A stretch of DNA of 36,530 nt, from assembly GCA_029211095.1 (NCBI GenBank), contig JARGFS010000015.1, forward strand, positions 1-36,530. The letters run 5' to 3'. Below, one piece after another: positions 16,098-23,559 of the stretch (within the stretch, counting starts at the first letter, position 1; every line of letters starts with the position of its first letter). Under the pieces are notes generated by a model. The model worked only from the letters and a program-made list of their open reading frames with translations. It was not told the DNA's origin and did not search any database. The stretch comes from a bacterium. GTDB lineage: Bacteria > Zixibacteria > MSB-5A5 > GN15 > FEB-12. A program made the position numbers and the translations under genes.

Positions 16098-16820
16098 TTG
16101 GAAGTTGAATTGAAGATATCGGCCCCTATACTCCTACCCCGGGATATTATTGTCATCGTGGGGAGCTACGGCAGCGGCAAATCTGAAGTGGCTGTCAATC
16201 TCGCTCGCCATCTGCAACTATCACAAACAGAACCGGTTTCAATTGCTGACCTGGACATTGTCAACCCATACTTCCGGTCTCGGGAAGCGATTAAAGTTCT
16301 CAACAAACTGAAAGTCAGATCTATCGTCCCGGAGGGCGGACAGTTTTATGCAGATCTCCCGATCATTCTCCCTTCCATCAAGGGTGCGATTGAAAACAAG
16401 CAAGGGAAACTGATCCTTGATGTTGGTGGTGATGATGCCGGGGCGAAAGTTCTCAGTTCACTGACCGATGCATTTCGTCCGGATGGATACGACATGTTGA
16501 TGGTGATTAATGCCAATCGGCCGTTCACCTCAAACATGGCCGGCTGCATAAAGATGATGAATCAAATTGAGGCGGCTTCACGACTGAAATTCACCGGTCT
16601 GATTTCCAACACGCACTTAATGGAACACACCACCTCAGAGACAATTGAACTCGGCCTGAAATTGTGTGGTGAAGTCAGCGGCGAGACTTCTCTGCCGGTG
16701 CGCTTTGTCTCCGCTGAACAGAGAGTCATTTCAACTATGAATATAGAGCAGATCGGTCATCCGGTTTTGGTGTTGGACCGGCTGTTGCTGAAACCGTGGG
16801 AAAAACCGGGACAAACATAA
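16098..16820 (+). CDS. P-loop ATPase (ParA/SIMIBI-like) at the head of the oxidoreductase operon
   Basis: The 240-residue protein has a Walker A motif GSYGSGKSE near residues 22-30, a switch-like IADLDIVNPYFRSRE (about 49-63) and a Walker B-like LILDVGGDDAGAK (about 104-116). This is the general plan of ParA/MinD/CobB-type (SIMIBI) NTPases, though the loop lacks the KGGxGK form of ParA. The start is uncertain: TTG at 16098 has only weak ribosome-site sequence upstream, and another TTG lies at 16110. It ends 25 bases before the ferredoxin gene, so it is probably cotranscribed. A role in maturing or loading the iron-sulfur enzyme is inference from position only. Confidence 0.7.
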   Translation: MEVELKISAPILLPRDIIVIVGSYGSGKSEVAVNLARHLQLSQTEPVSIADLDIVNPYFRSREAIKVLNKLKVRSIVPEGGQFYADLPIILPSIKGAIENKQGKLILDVGGDDAGAKVLSSLTDAFRPDGYDMLMVINANRPFTSNMAGCIKMMNQIEAASRLKFTGLISNTHLMEHTTSETIELGLKLCGEVSGETSLPVRFVSAEQRVISTMNIEQIGHPVLVLDRLLLKPWEKPGQT

Positions 16821-16845
16821 CTGCCGGATTATCAAGGGATAGAAT

Positions 16846-17079
16846 ATGCCAACTGTGAAAATAGATAAAAATCATTGCAAAGGTTGCGAACTCTGTGTGA
16901 AAGCCTGTCCAATGCAGGTGCTGGCCATGTCCAAAGATATTACGGTGAAAGGTTACTTGTATGCCAAGTTGGTTGACCCTTCGCGCTGTATTGGCTGCCG
17001 CATCTGTGCCGTCACCTGCCCGGACGTAGCGATTGAAGTTCACACCAACGGTACTGTTTTCGCACTCTTTGAATATTAG
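16846..17079 (+). CDS. 2-oxoacid:ferredoxin oxidoreductase, ferredoxin (delta) subunit
   Basis: A 77-residue 2[4Fe-4S] ferredoxin with motifs CKGCELCVKACP (about residues 9-20) and CIGCRICAVTCP (about 48-59). Length and position directly before the alpha subunit match the KorD/VorD subunit, which passes electrons from the TPP site to external acceptors. The ATG has AAGGGATAG upstream. It lies 23 bases before the alpha subunit. Confidence 0.9.
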   Translation: MPTVKIDKNHCKGCELCVKACPMQVLAMSKDITVKGYLYAKLVDPSRCIGCRICAVTCPDVAIEVHTNGTVFALFEY

Positions 17080-17102
17080 GCCGAACAAAGGACTGAGACA
17101 TA

Positions 17103-18227
17103 ATGACAAAAGTACTAATGAAAGGTAACGAGGCAATCGCCGAAGCCGCTATCAAGGCTGGCTGCAGGGCTTACTTTTGTTACCCAATCACTCCTCAGAG
17201 TGAAGTCGCCGAGTATATGGCCAAGCGAATGCCGGAAGTTGACGGGGTATTCCTGCAGGGCGAAAGCGAAGTTGGGGTAGGAAACATGCTCTTTGGGGCG
17301 GCTGCGACCGGCCGCAGAGTATTCAGCACTTCTTCCAGTCCCGGAATCTCTCTGATGCAAGAGTCAATCTCCTATATGGCGGGGGCTCAGTTGCCGGTGG
17401 TTCTGGTCAACATTATGCGCGGCGGTCCCGGACTGGGCGGCATCCTTCCGGCCCAATCGGACTACTTCCAGTCCGTAAAGGGAGGCGGTCACGGCGACTA
17501 TAGACTGCTGGTCCTGGCCCCTTCGACTATTCAGGAAGCGGTTGATTTGATGATGCTCTCATTTCACCTGGCGGACAAGTATCGCAATCCGGTTATGATG
17601 ATCGGCGATGGCATGATTGGCCAGATGATGGAGCCAGTGGAGTTTCCGGACAAGTACGAAGAGCCTCCTCTGCCGGACAAACCCTGGGCTCTCACCGGCG
17701 CCGCCGGAAGAAAAGCTCAGGTAGTGAAGTCATTGTTTCTGGATCCGATTATGCTGGAGAAAAACAGCTGGCTCCTTCATGAGAAGTATGAGCAGATGAA
17801 GCTGAACGAGACCAGATTTGAGTTGTACAAGGTAAACCCAAAAAATGAAATCCTGATAATTTCGTACGGTACAATGGCACGAATCTGCCAGACCGCGATA
17901 GATGAGCTTGAGGAGCATGGAATTTCTGTCGGTCTTTTCAGACCGGTCTCCCTCTTCCCTTTTCCGGAGCAGCAGCTTCTGAAAGCGGCCACCCAGAAAG
18001 GGGTCAAAGCTGTTCTGACCGTTGAGATGAGTACTGCTCAGATGCACGAAGATGTTCAGAGAATAGTAATGGGTAAAACACCGACTGAGTTTTTTGGGCG
18101 GACAGGAGGCGTGGTGCCTTCGCCACAAGAAGTGATTGACCAGGTGATGGGATTGCTTGACAAGTATCCGGGCAAAAAGAAAGCCCAACACTCAGCTTCA
18201 AAGAGCAAGAAAGCGCAAGGTAAGTGA
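17103..18227 (+). CDS. vorB: 2-oxoacid:ferredoxin oxidoreductase alpha subunit (VorB/KorA type)
   Basis: The 374-residue protein matches the VorB/KorA plan: 'MKGNEAIAEAAIKAGCRAYFCYPITPQSE' at the start, 'ESEVGVGNMLFGAAATG', 'STSSSPGISLMQE', 'MRGGPGLGGI' and 'GGGHGDYRL'. This subunit holds the pyrimidine-binding part of the TPP site and the domain that contacts CoA. The overall reaction is 2-oxoacid + CoA + oxidised ferredoxin to acyl-CoA + CO2 + reduced ferredoxin, which is reversible. Sequence alone does not separate 2-oxoisovalerate from 2-oxoglutarate as substrate. The C-terminus is an unusual lysine-rich tail (about 20 residues, KKKAQHSASKSKKAQGK). The stop overlaps the beta start (TGATG). 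Confidence 0.9.
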   Translation: MTKVLMKGNEAIAEAAIKAGCRAYFCYPITPQSEVAEYMAKRMPEVDGVFLQGESEVGVGNMLFGAAATGRRVFSTSSSPGISLMQESISYMAGAQLPVVLVNIMRGGPGLGGILPAQSDYFQSVKGGGHGDYRLLVLAPSTIQEAVDLMMLSFHLADKYRNPVMMIGDGMIGQMMEPVEFPDKYEEPPLPDKPWALTGAAGRKAQVVKSLFLDPIMLEKNSWLLHEKYEQMKLNETRFELYKVNPKNEILIISYGTMARICQTAIDELEEHGISVGLFRPVSLFPFPEQQLLKAATQKGVKAVLTVEMSTAQMHEDVQRIVMGKTPTEFFGRTGGVVPSPQEVIDQVMGLLDKYPGKKKAQHSASKSKKAQGK

Positions 18228-18985
18228 TGGCTGACAATAGCAAGACAATCTTTGCCCGCCCCGACTCGATGACCGAGAACATCACCCACTACTGCCCCGG
18301 CTGTACACATGGTATCATTCACCGGCTGGTGGCGGAAGCGCTGGATGATTTGGGCGTGAGAGAAAAGACAGTAGGCGTGGCTCCGGTAGGATGTTCGGTT
18401 CTGGCCTATAATTATTTCAATTGTGACTTCTTAGAAGCCCCTCATGGTCGGGCACCAGCCCTGGCAACCGGATTCAAGCGTCTGCGTCCCGACATGATTG
18501 TTTTCACTTATCAGGGAGACGGTGATCTGGCCTCAATTGGCGGCAACGAGATTCTGCACACGGCCAACCGGGGCGAAAAAGTTACCACGATTTTCGTAAA
18601 CAACGCTATTTACGGTATGACGGGGGGACAGATGGCTCCCACGACTCTGCCGGGACAGATAACCACTACCAGCCCAGCTGGCAGAGATACGGTCAGTACC
18701 GGGTATCCGCTACGAATCTCTGAGCTGCTGTCTACTCTGGCCACTCCCTCATACATTGAGCGAGTGTCCGTCCACACACCAATGAATATTGTAAAGGCAA
18801 AGAAAGCCATCCGCCGCGCTTTTGAATATCAGCTGGAAGGACGCTGTTTCTCGCTGGTCGAAGTCCTCTCCACCTGTCCGACCAACTGGGGTATAACTCC
18901 GGGCGAATCGACCAAGTGGCTCGATGAGAATATGGTTCCCTTCTTCCCCTTGGGCGTTTTCAAAGAACCGGAGAATATGGCATGA
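18227..18985 (+). CDS. 2-oxoacid:ferredoxin oxidoreductase beta subunit, TPP-binding
   Basis: A 252-residue subunit. The start is taken at the ATG at 18227, which shares one base with the alpha stop and has AAGG seven bases upstream; a GTG one codon earlier is possible. It contains the N-terminal CPGCTHG motif and the TPP/Mg motif GDGDLASIGGNE followed by 'NNAIYGMTGGQMAPTT', both characteristic of this subunit. It pairs with alpha to form the active site. Overlap with the gamma start (ATGA, 18982-18985) implies coupled translation. Confidence 0.92.
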   Translation: MADNSKTIFARPDSMTENITHYCPGCTHGIIHRLVAEALDDLGVREKTVGVAPVGCSVLAYNYFNCDFLEAPHGRAPALATGFKRLRPDMIVFTYQGDGDLASIGGNEILHTANRGEKVTTIFVNNAIYGMTGGQMAPTTLPGQITTTSPAGRDTVSTGYPLRISELLSTLATPSYIERVSVHTPMNIVKAKKAIRRAFEYQLEGRCFSLVEVLSTCPTNWGITPGESTKWLDENMVPFFPLGVFKEPENMA

Positions 18986-19545
18986 GTCAGTACGAAGTAA
19001 CTTTTGCCGGTTTTGGTGGACAGGGAATTATGACCGCCGGACAGCTCCTGTCTTACGCCGGAATCGCCGAAGACAAACAGGTTGTCTGGATTCCATCGTA
19101 CGGGCCGGAGATGCGGGGCGGAACGGCCTATTGTACGGTAGTTGTTTCTAAAACACGTATCGGTTCTCCCATCATCAGCAACCCGCGTTGTATCTGTGTA
19201 TTCAACCGTCCCTCATTTGACAAGTTCGAACCAATGGTCAAGGCGGGCGGGCTGCTCATAGTCAACAGCTCCCTGATCAACTCAACTTCGGATAGAGAAG
19301 ATATCAGAACCCTCTATGTACCGGCCAACGAAATGGCCATCAAGGCTGGAAATCCGAAGTCGAGCAATATCGTTGTTTTGGGGGCGTTGATTGGTGCCTC
19401 AGAAGTTGTCAAATACGACTCCATTGAGAAGACAATTGAGAAGAAACTGGGCCACAAGAAAGAGGCTCTGGAGTCTAACCTCAAAGTCTTGAAACAAGGT
19501 TATGAACTGGGCCGAAAAGCGATGAAAAAGAAGGCAAAAGTATGA
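18982..19545 (+). CDS. 2-oxoacid:ferredoxin oxidoreductase gamma subunit
   Basis: A 187-residue subunit with the GFGGQGIMTAGQLL motif at about 8-21 and 'SYGPEMRGGTAYCTVVVS', both conserved in the gamma domain. Typical length. It completes the four-subunit (delta, alpha, beta, gamma) enzyme. Its stop overlaps the next start (ATGA), tying the oxidoreductase genes to the NADH-module genes that follow. Confidence 0.92.
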   Translation: MSQYEVTFAGFGGQGIMTAGQLLSYAGIAEDKQVVWIPSYGPEMRGGTAYCTVVVSKTRIGSPIISNPRCICVFNRPSFDKFEPMVKAGGLLIVNSSLINSTSDREDIRTLYVPANEMAIKAGNPKSSNIVVLGALIGASEVVKYDSIEKTIEKKLGHKKEALESNLKVLKQGYELGRKAMKKKAKV

Positions 19546-20000
19546 AGCACGATATTGGCAAGCTGCCTGAAATACTTGATCGGCATCCCAAGAGTCAGGA
19601 ATCACTGATTGCTATCCTTCAGGATATTCAAAAAGAGTACAATTATATTCCATGCGAAGCACTAACTGAGACCGCAACCGCTTTGAGCATTCCCCTGAGC
19701 AAAGTGTTTGCAATCTCCACGTTTTACAATGCCTTCAGCCTGACCCCTCGGGGAGAGACCATAATTCGAGTCTGTACCGGCACGGCCTGTCATATCCGAG
19801 GAGCCGAACTCATCAAAGACCAAATTGAAACCGCGTTGGGAATAAAAGCGGGGGAAACTACCCCGGACGGCAAATTTACCATTGAAGTTGTCGCCTGCGT
19901 GGGAGCTTGTGCTATGGCTCCGGTGGTGATTAATAATGAAAAGTACCATGGCTCGGTAAAAGTGAGCGGTGTCAAAAAACTTTTGAAAGTAAAAAAGTAA
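19542..20000 (+). CDS. NuoE-like [2Fe-2S] subunit of a soluble NADH module
   Basis: The 152-residue protein has the NuoE/HndA layout: an N-terminal helical part with 'ESLIAILQDIQKEYNYIP' and 'STFYNAFSLTPRGE', then a thioredoxin-like [2Fe-2S] domain with Cys ligands in CTGTAC (about 87-92) and CVGAC. In complex I, electron-bifurcating hydrogenases and NAD-linked formate dehydrogenases this subunit works with NuoF. The start overlaps the gamma stop, and the stop TAA is directly followed by the next ATG. No membrane complex I subunits are present here, so a soluble complex is expected. Confidence 0.92.
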   Translation: MKHDIGKLPEILDRHPKSQESLIAILQDIQKEYNYIPCEALTETATALSIPLSKVFAISTFYNAFSLTPRGETIIRVCTGTACHIRGAELIKDQIETALGIKAGETTPDGKFTIEVVACVGACAMAPVVINNEKYHGSVKVSGVKKLLKVKK

Positions 20001-21854
20001 ATGCAGATCAAAGAAGTTGAGCATATCAAAAAGCTCCGGAACAAATATCTGGCCAGCCAGAAGAAGTTCCCCCGAAAAGTTATGGTTTGTTGTGGTACCG
20101 GATGTCTGGCAAATGGAGCTGGGAAAATCGTTGATGCCTTCACCGATGCCCTGGATAAGAGGGAGATTAAACACTTCGCGGTCGAAGCTATCAAAGAGAC
20201 CGGCTGTCATGGATTTTGCGAGCAGGGTCCCCTTGTTATTATCGAACCATCCGGTACGTTTTACACCAAAGTAAAAACCAAAGATGTAGACAAGATCATT
20301 GAGCAATCAATCGAGCGAAATGAAGTTATTGAATCACTCTTGTTTGCTGAGCCAAAGAGCGGTGAAAAGATTGAGAAATATGGTGATGTGGATTTCTTCA
20401 AGCACCAGCATCGCCTGGCTCTGAGGAATCTTGGCAAAATCTCAGCCGACAGTATCATTGAGTATATCAGCGTTGGTGGGTACAAGGCATTCGCTAAAGC
20501 GGTAACCACCATGAAACCGGATGAAATAATAGACGAAATTGTGGCTTCCGGTCTTCGTGGACGTGGCGGAGGCGGTTTTCCAGCTGGAAGGAAATGGCGG
20601 ACCTGTCGCGAAGCTGCGGCCGACACGAAGTATGTCGTCTGCAACGGAGATGAAGGCGACCCAGGTGCGTTTATGGATCGTTCCATCATGGAAGGCGACC
20701 CGCACGCTGTCCTTGAAGGGATGATGATAGCCGCTTTCGCGGTCGGGGCTGATCAGGGGTACATTTATGTCCGTGATGAATACCCACTGGCTACGACGCA
20801 TTTGCAAAAAGCAATTGAAGACTGTCAGGAGAGTGGACTTCTGGGTGAAAATATCTTAGGAAAAGATTTCTCATTCTCAATCAAAATCGCACGTGGTGCA
20901 GGCGCCTTTGTATGCGGAGAGTCTTCGGCTTTAATGCGCTCCATCGCCGGGGAGATTGGCGAACCACGGGCAAAATATGTTCGTTCCGTTATCAAGGGAC
21001 TCTATGACCAGCCGACAGTGCTGAATAACGTTGAGACTTATGTAAACGTTCCGCTCATTATTGACAAGGGTTCATCCTGGTTCAAAGGTATTGGAACTGA
21101 GAAAAGCAGTGGCACCAAAGTATTCTCGTTGGTCGGAAAAGTTCGTAATACCGGATTAATCGAAGTCGGCATGGGGACTACTCTTCGTGAGATTATTTTT
21201 GATATTGGCGATGGCATTATTGATAACCGTCCATTCAAAGCTGTTCAGACCGGGGGACCTTCGGGTGGGTGCCTTCCCGCGGAACATCTTGATCTCCCCG
21301 TAGATTTTGACACTCTCACCGAAGTTGGTTCCATGATGGGTTCCGGCGGCATGATTGTCATGGATGACAAGACCTGTATGGTGGATGTGGCCCAGTATTT
21401 CCTCGGCTTCCTGGTCGAAGAATCATGCGGCAAGTGCGTCCCCTGCCGCGAGGGTTTGTTCCAACTCCATAAGTTGATCACCAGAATCTGCGAAGGTAAG
21501 GGTGAAGAAGGTGACTTGGAGAAAATGGAACATCTTTCACAGACCGTGTTGACTGCTTCGCTGTGTGGCCTGGGAACATCTGGCCCGAACCCGTTGCTCA
21601 GTACGATTAAGTATTTCCGCGAAGAATACGAAGCGCATATTCGGGATAAGAAATGCCCGGCTGGCGTTTGTAAGAGCCTGATAAAGTATGAGATCAATGA
21701 CAAGTGCACCGGTTGCATGGCATGTATTCCTGCCTGCGGTTACGATGCGATTACAGGCGAGAAGAAAAAGATTCATATTCTCGACCAGGACAAATGCACT
21801 AAATGCGGCGCCTGTTATGCTGTCTGCAAATTTGAAGCGATAGACGTTAGTTAG
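20001..21854 (+). CDS. NuoF-like NADH/FMN subunit with N-terminal thioredoxin-like and C-terminal ferredoxin domains
   Basis: The 617-residue protein has the HydB/HndC plan. Residues about 25-110 form a thioredoxin-like [2Fe-2S] domain (VMVCCGTGC, GCHGFCEQG). Residues about 130-540 are the NuoF core: NADH motif GRGGGGFPAG, FMN motif CNGDEGDPGAF, GAGAFVCGESSAL, and the [4Fe-4S] ligands SCGKCVPCREG with a later SLCGLG. Residues about 555-617 form a 2[4Fe-4S] ferredoxin (CTGCMACIPAC, CTKCGACYAVC). It is the NAD(H)-binding subunit of bifurcating hydrogenases and related soluble enzymes. Here no hydrogenase subunit is adjacent, and the likely partner is the 2-oxoacid oxidoreductase encoded just upstream. 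Confidence 0.93.
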   Translation: MQIKEVEHIKKLRNKYLASQKKFPRKVMVCCGTGCLANGAGKIVDAFTDALDKREIKHFAVEAIKETGCHGFCEQGPLVIIEPSGTFYTKVKTKDVDKIIEQSIERNEVIESLLFAEPKSGEKIEKYGDVDFFKHQHRLALRNLGKISADSIIEYISVGGYKAFAKAVTTMKPDEIIDEIVASGLRGRGGGGFPAGRKWRTCREAAADTKYVVCNGDEGDPGAFMDRSIMEGDPHAVLEGMMIAAFAVGADQGYIYVRDEYPLATTHLQKAIEDCQESGLLGENILGKDFSFSIKIARGAGAFVCGESSALMRSIAGEIGEPRAKYVRSVIKGLYDQPTVLNNVETYVNVPLIIDKGSSWFKGIGTEKSSGTKVFSLVGKVRNTGLIEVGMGTTLREIIFDIGDGIIDNRPFKAVQTGGPSGGCLPAEHLDLPVDFDTLTEVGSMMGSGGMIVMDDKTCMVDVAQYFLGFLVEESCGKCVPCREGLFQLHKLITRICEGKGEEGDLEKMEHLSQTVLTASLCGLGTSGPNPLLSTIKYFREEYEAHIRDKKCPAGVCKSLIKYEINDKCTGCMACIPACGYDAITGEKKKIHILDQDKCTKCGACYAVCKFEAIDVS

Positions 21855-21864
21855 GAAGAATTTG

Positions 21865-22641
21865 ATGGTCAATATCACTATAAACGGGAAGACGGCCCAG
21901 GCCAAAGAAGGTGAGATGCTCCTGAGTGTGATCCGTCGCCTTAAGATCGATGTCCCCGCCCTCTGCCACCACGAAGCGGTCGAACCACTTGGCGCCTGCC
22001 GTCTCTGTATGGTAGAGATCACCAAGACCGAATGGGATGGCTGGAGCAAGTTTGTAACTTCCTGCCTCTACCCTGTCGAGCCGGACCTGATTGTTTCCAC
22101 CCATTCTGATCAGGTCAATGAGATTCGCCGCACGATTATGGACTTGTACCTGGCCCGACATCCTAACTCACCGGAGATTCGGAAACTGGCCGAGGAATAC
22201 GGTGTACTCAAAACCAGCTACGAAGTTCAGGTCGATGGTGACAATTGTATTCTCTGTGGCATCTGCACCCGTATCTGCGATGCGATGGGCTTTCATGCCA
22301 TTTCATTGGTCGGACGCGGACACGGCAAGACAGTCGCTCCTCCCCTAAACGAAGCGCCGCCGGATTGCACCGGATGTCTCTCCTGTGCCCTGAACTGCCC
22401 GACCAATTTCATTGAGTTCTCAGACCAGGATGACAAAAGGACCATCTGGAACAAAGAGTTTGAAATGCTGGCCTGTGTCAAATGCGGAGCCACCACAATC
22501 ACCAGGGAGTTTGCCGAACATTTGAGCAAGAACAGAGATATACCGTTTGAGTATTTTGAAACGTGCGACAGTTGCCATCGCAAGGAAACTTCGCTGACTA
22601 TGGGTCGTATCGCCGCCTGGACCAAGGAGGCCCAGTCATGA
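21865..22641 (+). CDS. NuoG-N-terminus-like iron-sulfur protein with extra C-terminal CxxC pairs
   Basis: I choose the ATG at 21865 (258 residues), with AGGAAG upstream; the TTG one codon earlier is less likely. Residues 1-80 are a plant-type [2Fe-2S] domain (CHHEAVEPLGACRLCMVEI, later SCLYP). Residues about 130-195 hold two [4Fe-4S] motifs (CILCGICTRIC, CTGCLSCALNCP). Beyond residue 205 there is an unusual tail with CVKCG and CDSCH about 35 residues apart, which could bind zinc or iron. The first two parts match the N-terminal electron-wiring part of NuoG and [FeFe] hydrogenase, but there is no catalytic domain. The stop overlaps the ferredoxin start. Confidence 0.88.
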   Translation: MVNITINGKTAQAKEGEMLLSVIRRLKIDVPALCHHEAVEPLGACRLCMVEITKTEWDGWSKFVTSCLYPVEPDLIVSTHSDQVNEIRRTIMDLYLARHPNSPEIRKLAEEYGVLKTSYEVQVDGDNCILCGICTRICDAMGFHAISLVGRGHGKTVAPPLNEAPPDCTGCLSCALNCPTNFIEFSDQDDKRTIWNKEFEMLACVKCGATTITREFAEHLSKNRDIPFEYFETCDSCHRKETSLTMGRIAAWTKEAQS

Positions 22642-23075
22642 AAAACCGCTTTATCGTTAACCCCGTCCTCTGCACCGGTTGTCGTACCTGTGAGTTGGCT
22701 TGCTCGTTTGCTCATTCGGTCGATGGACAGATGGGGCGCAGCAGGATTTATCCTCTTGATGGCGGCATGACCGACCTCTGGGTTCCGGTTACCTGTCTTC
22801 AGTGCGAAGAAGCGGCCTGTGTCAAGTCGTGCCTGGTCAACGCTCTTCGGCGTAATCCCGACACCGGTGCGATAGAACTGAACGAAGATATCTGTGTCAA
22901 ATGCATGGCCTGTATTGCGGCTTGTCCGTTTGGTTGTGCTCTCCATGACACCCAGCATGACCTGATTATCAAGTGCGATCTTTGCGGAGGTGACCCGGCC
23001 TGCGCCAAGTTCTGCCCGACCAAGGCGCTTGAATACAAACCTTTCGAGACCAAGAAGAAGAAGCTCGCCGGTTGA
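22638..23075 (+). CDS. Polyferredoxin of the HycB/CooF type
   Basis: Starting at the ATG at 22638 (ATGA overlap with the previous stop, AAGGAGG at 22624-22630), the product is 145 residues. Four cysteine groups are visible: CTGCRTCELAC, CLQCEEAACVKSC, CVKCMACIAACP and CDLCGGDPACAKFCP, enough for up to four [4Fe-4S] clusters. Such subunits relay electrons in hydrogenases, aldehyde oxidoreductases and formate dehydrogenases. It is the last gene of the operon and may dock an outside partner, since no oxidoreductase of those families is encoded nearby. Confidence 0.9.
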   Translation: MKNRFIVNPVLCTGCRTCELACSFAHSVDGQMGRSRIYPLDGGMTDLWVPVTCLQCEEAACVKSCLVNALRRNPDTGAIELNEDICVKCMACIAACPFGCALHDTQHDLIIKCDLCGGDPACAKFCPTKALEYKPFETKKKKLAG

Positions 23076-23170
23076 CCCACATCGTGGGACTTATTCCTTC
23101 GGACAGCGACTGAGGCCTCTATTGGTCAAACAGTCACTGCTACAATAAGAATCCATAATTTCAGGGTGCC

Positions 23171-23193
23171 ACGCCCAAACTTGCTTTGGGCGT
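23171..23193. repeat. 9-5-9 hairpin, loop CTTGC
   Basis: ACGCCCAAA (23171-23179) pairs perfectly with TTTGGGCGT (23185-23193). The loop is the same as at 13669, but the stem is unrelated. Confidence 0.7.
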
Positions 23194-23208
23194 CCTTCTA
23201 AATCTAAT

Positions 23209-23232
23209 CCGGGACAAACAAGTTTGTCCCGG
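23209..23232. repeat. Hairpin with 10-bp stem
   Basis: CCGGGACAAA pairs with TTTGTCCCGG around CAAG. Read on the minus strand the loop is CTTG, close to the other hairpins. Confidence 0.65.
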
Positions 23233-23262
23233 CCACCCGTCGGCCACCTGTCGGCCACCCAT
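23230..23262 (+). repeat. 11-base tandem repeat, three copies
   Basis: CGGCCACCCGT, CGGCCACCTGT and CGGCCACCCAT follow one another directly. Confidence 0.85.
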
Positions 23263-23352
23263 CGACTTACAGCGTGGCAAAGATTGTGGATGGTAGGAAC
23301 CATTTCCTATATAATAGTAGATATTAAGACCGAAATTTTCCAATATTTTCTG

Positions 23353-23381
23353 TTGACAAAGTCAAAACTATCCGATAGAAT
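23353..23381 (+). promoter_or_regulatory. Strong sigma70-type promoter for the ABC exporter leader
   Basis: TTGACA (23353-23358), a 17-base spacer and TAGAAT (23376-23381). The -35 box is perfect and the -10 has five of six consensus bases. Start of transcription is expected near 23388, leaving a leader of almost 290 bases before the first transporter gene. Confidence 0.75.
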
Positions 23382-23466
23382 AGATGAAACCCGAACAGTT
23401 GAAGTTCGCAAAGTTACGATTATGGTTATGTTCGCTTAGCAACCACATTAACGAGGAACAGATTAA

Positions 23467-23559
23467 ATGATCAATCGACAGTGTCAAATGACAAATCTGG
23501 ACTCCCCGGTCGGCATTACGGCCGTGTGGCGCAATGGGCGAGCTACTATGAACAGATAG
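23467..23559 (+). CDS. Leader peptide of a putative attenuator (30 residues)
   Basis: ATG at 23467 is preceded by GAGGAA (23453-23458) at ideal spacing, and the frame runs 30 codons to TAG (23557-23559), eight bases before the first terminator hairpin. The peptide begins MINRQCQMTN and ends NGRATMNR, with no run of one amino acid. Codons 22-25 overlap the proposed antiterminator arm (23531-23539). Promoter, leader ORF, terminator and exporter gene is the layout of ribosome-mediated attenuation, such as the bmrB leader upstream of bmrCD in Bacillus subtilis. The peptide is unlikely to work after release; what makes the ribosome stall is unknown. Confidence 0.6.
   Translation: MINRQCQMTNLDSPVGITAVWRNGRATMNR

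Larger units (their letters stand above)
23076..23352. other. Non-coding gap with clustered hairpins
   Basis: An 8-base inverted repeat (TGCCACGC at 23167-23174, GCGTGGCA at 23272-23279) encloses two hairpins and an 11-base tandem triplication. None has a T-run, so a terminator for the upstream operon is not proven. Confidence 0.65.

Noticed and set aside
19542-23075. Respiratory complex I operon
   Set aside because: Only NuoE-, NuoF- and NuoG-N-like subunits are present. There are no membrane subunits (NuoA, H, J-N) or NuoB/C/D/I, so a soluble module is more likely.
16846-23075. NAD-linked [FeFe] hydrogenase or aldehyde oxidoreductase operon
   Set aside because: No H-cluster motifs and no tungsten/molybdenum aldehyde oxidoreductase subunit are encoded. 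The only catalytic core is the TPP-dependent oxidoreductase.
23230-23262. Possible CRISPR or operator array of 11-base repeats
   Set aside because: The units are directly adjacent with no spacers, and no regulator gene is nearby. Kept only as a tandem repeat.
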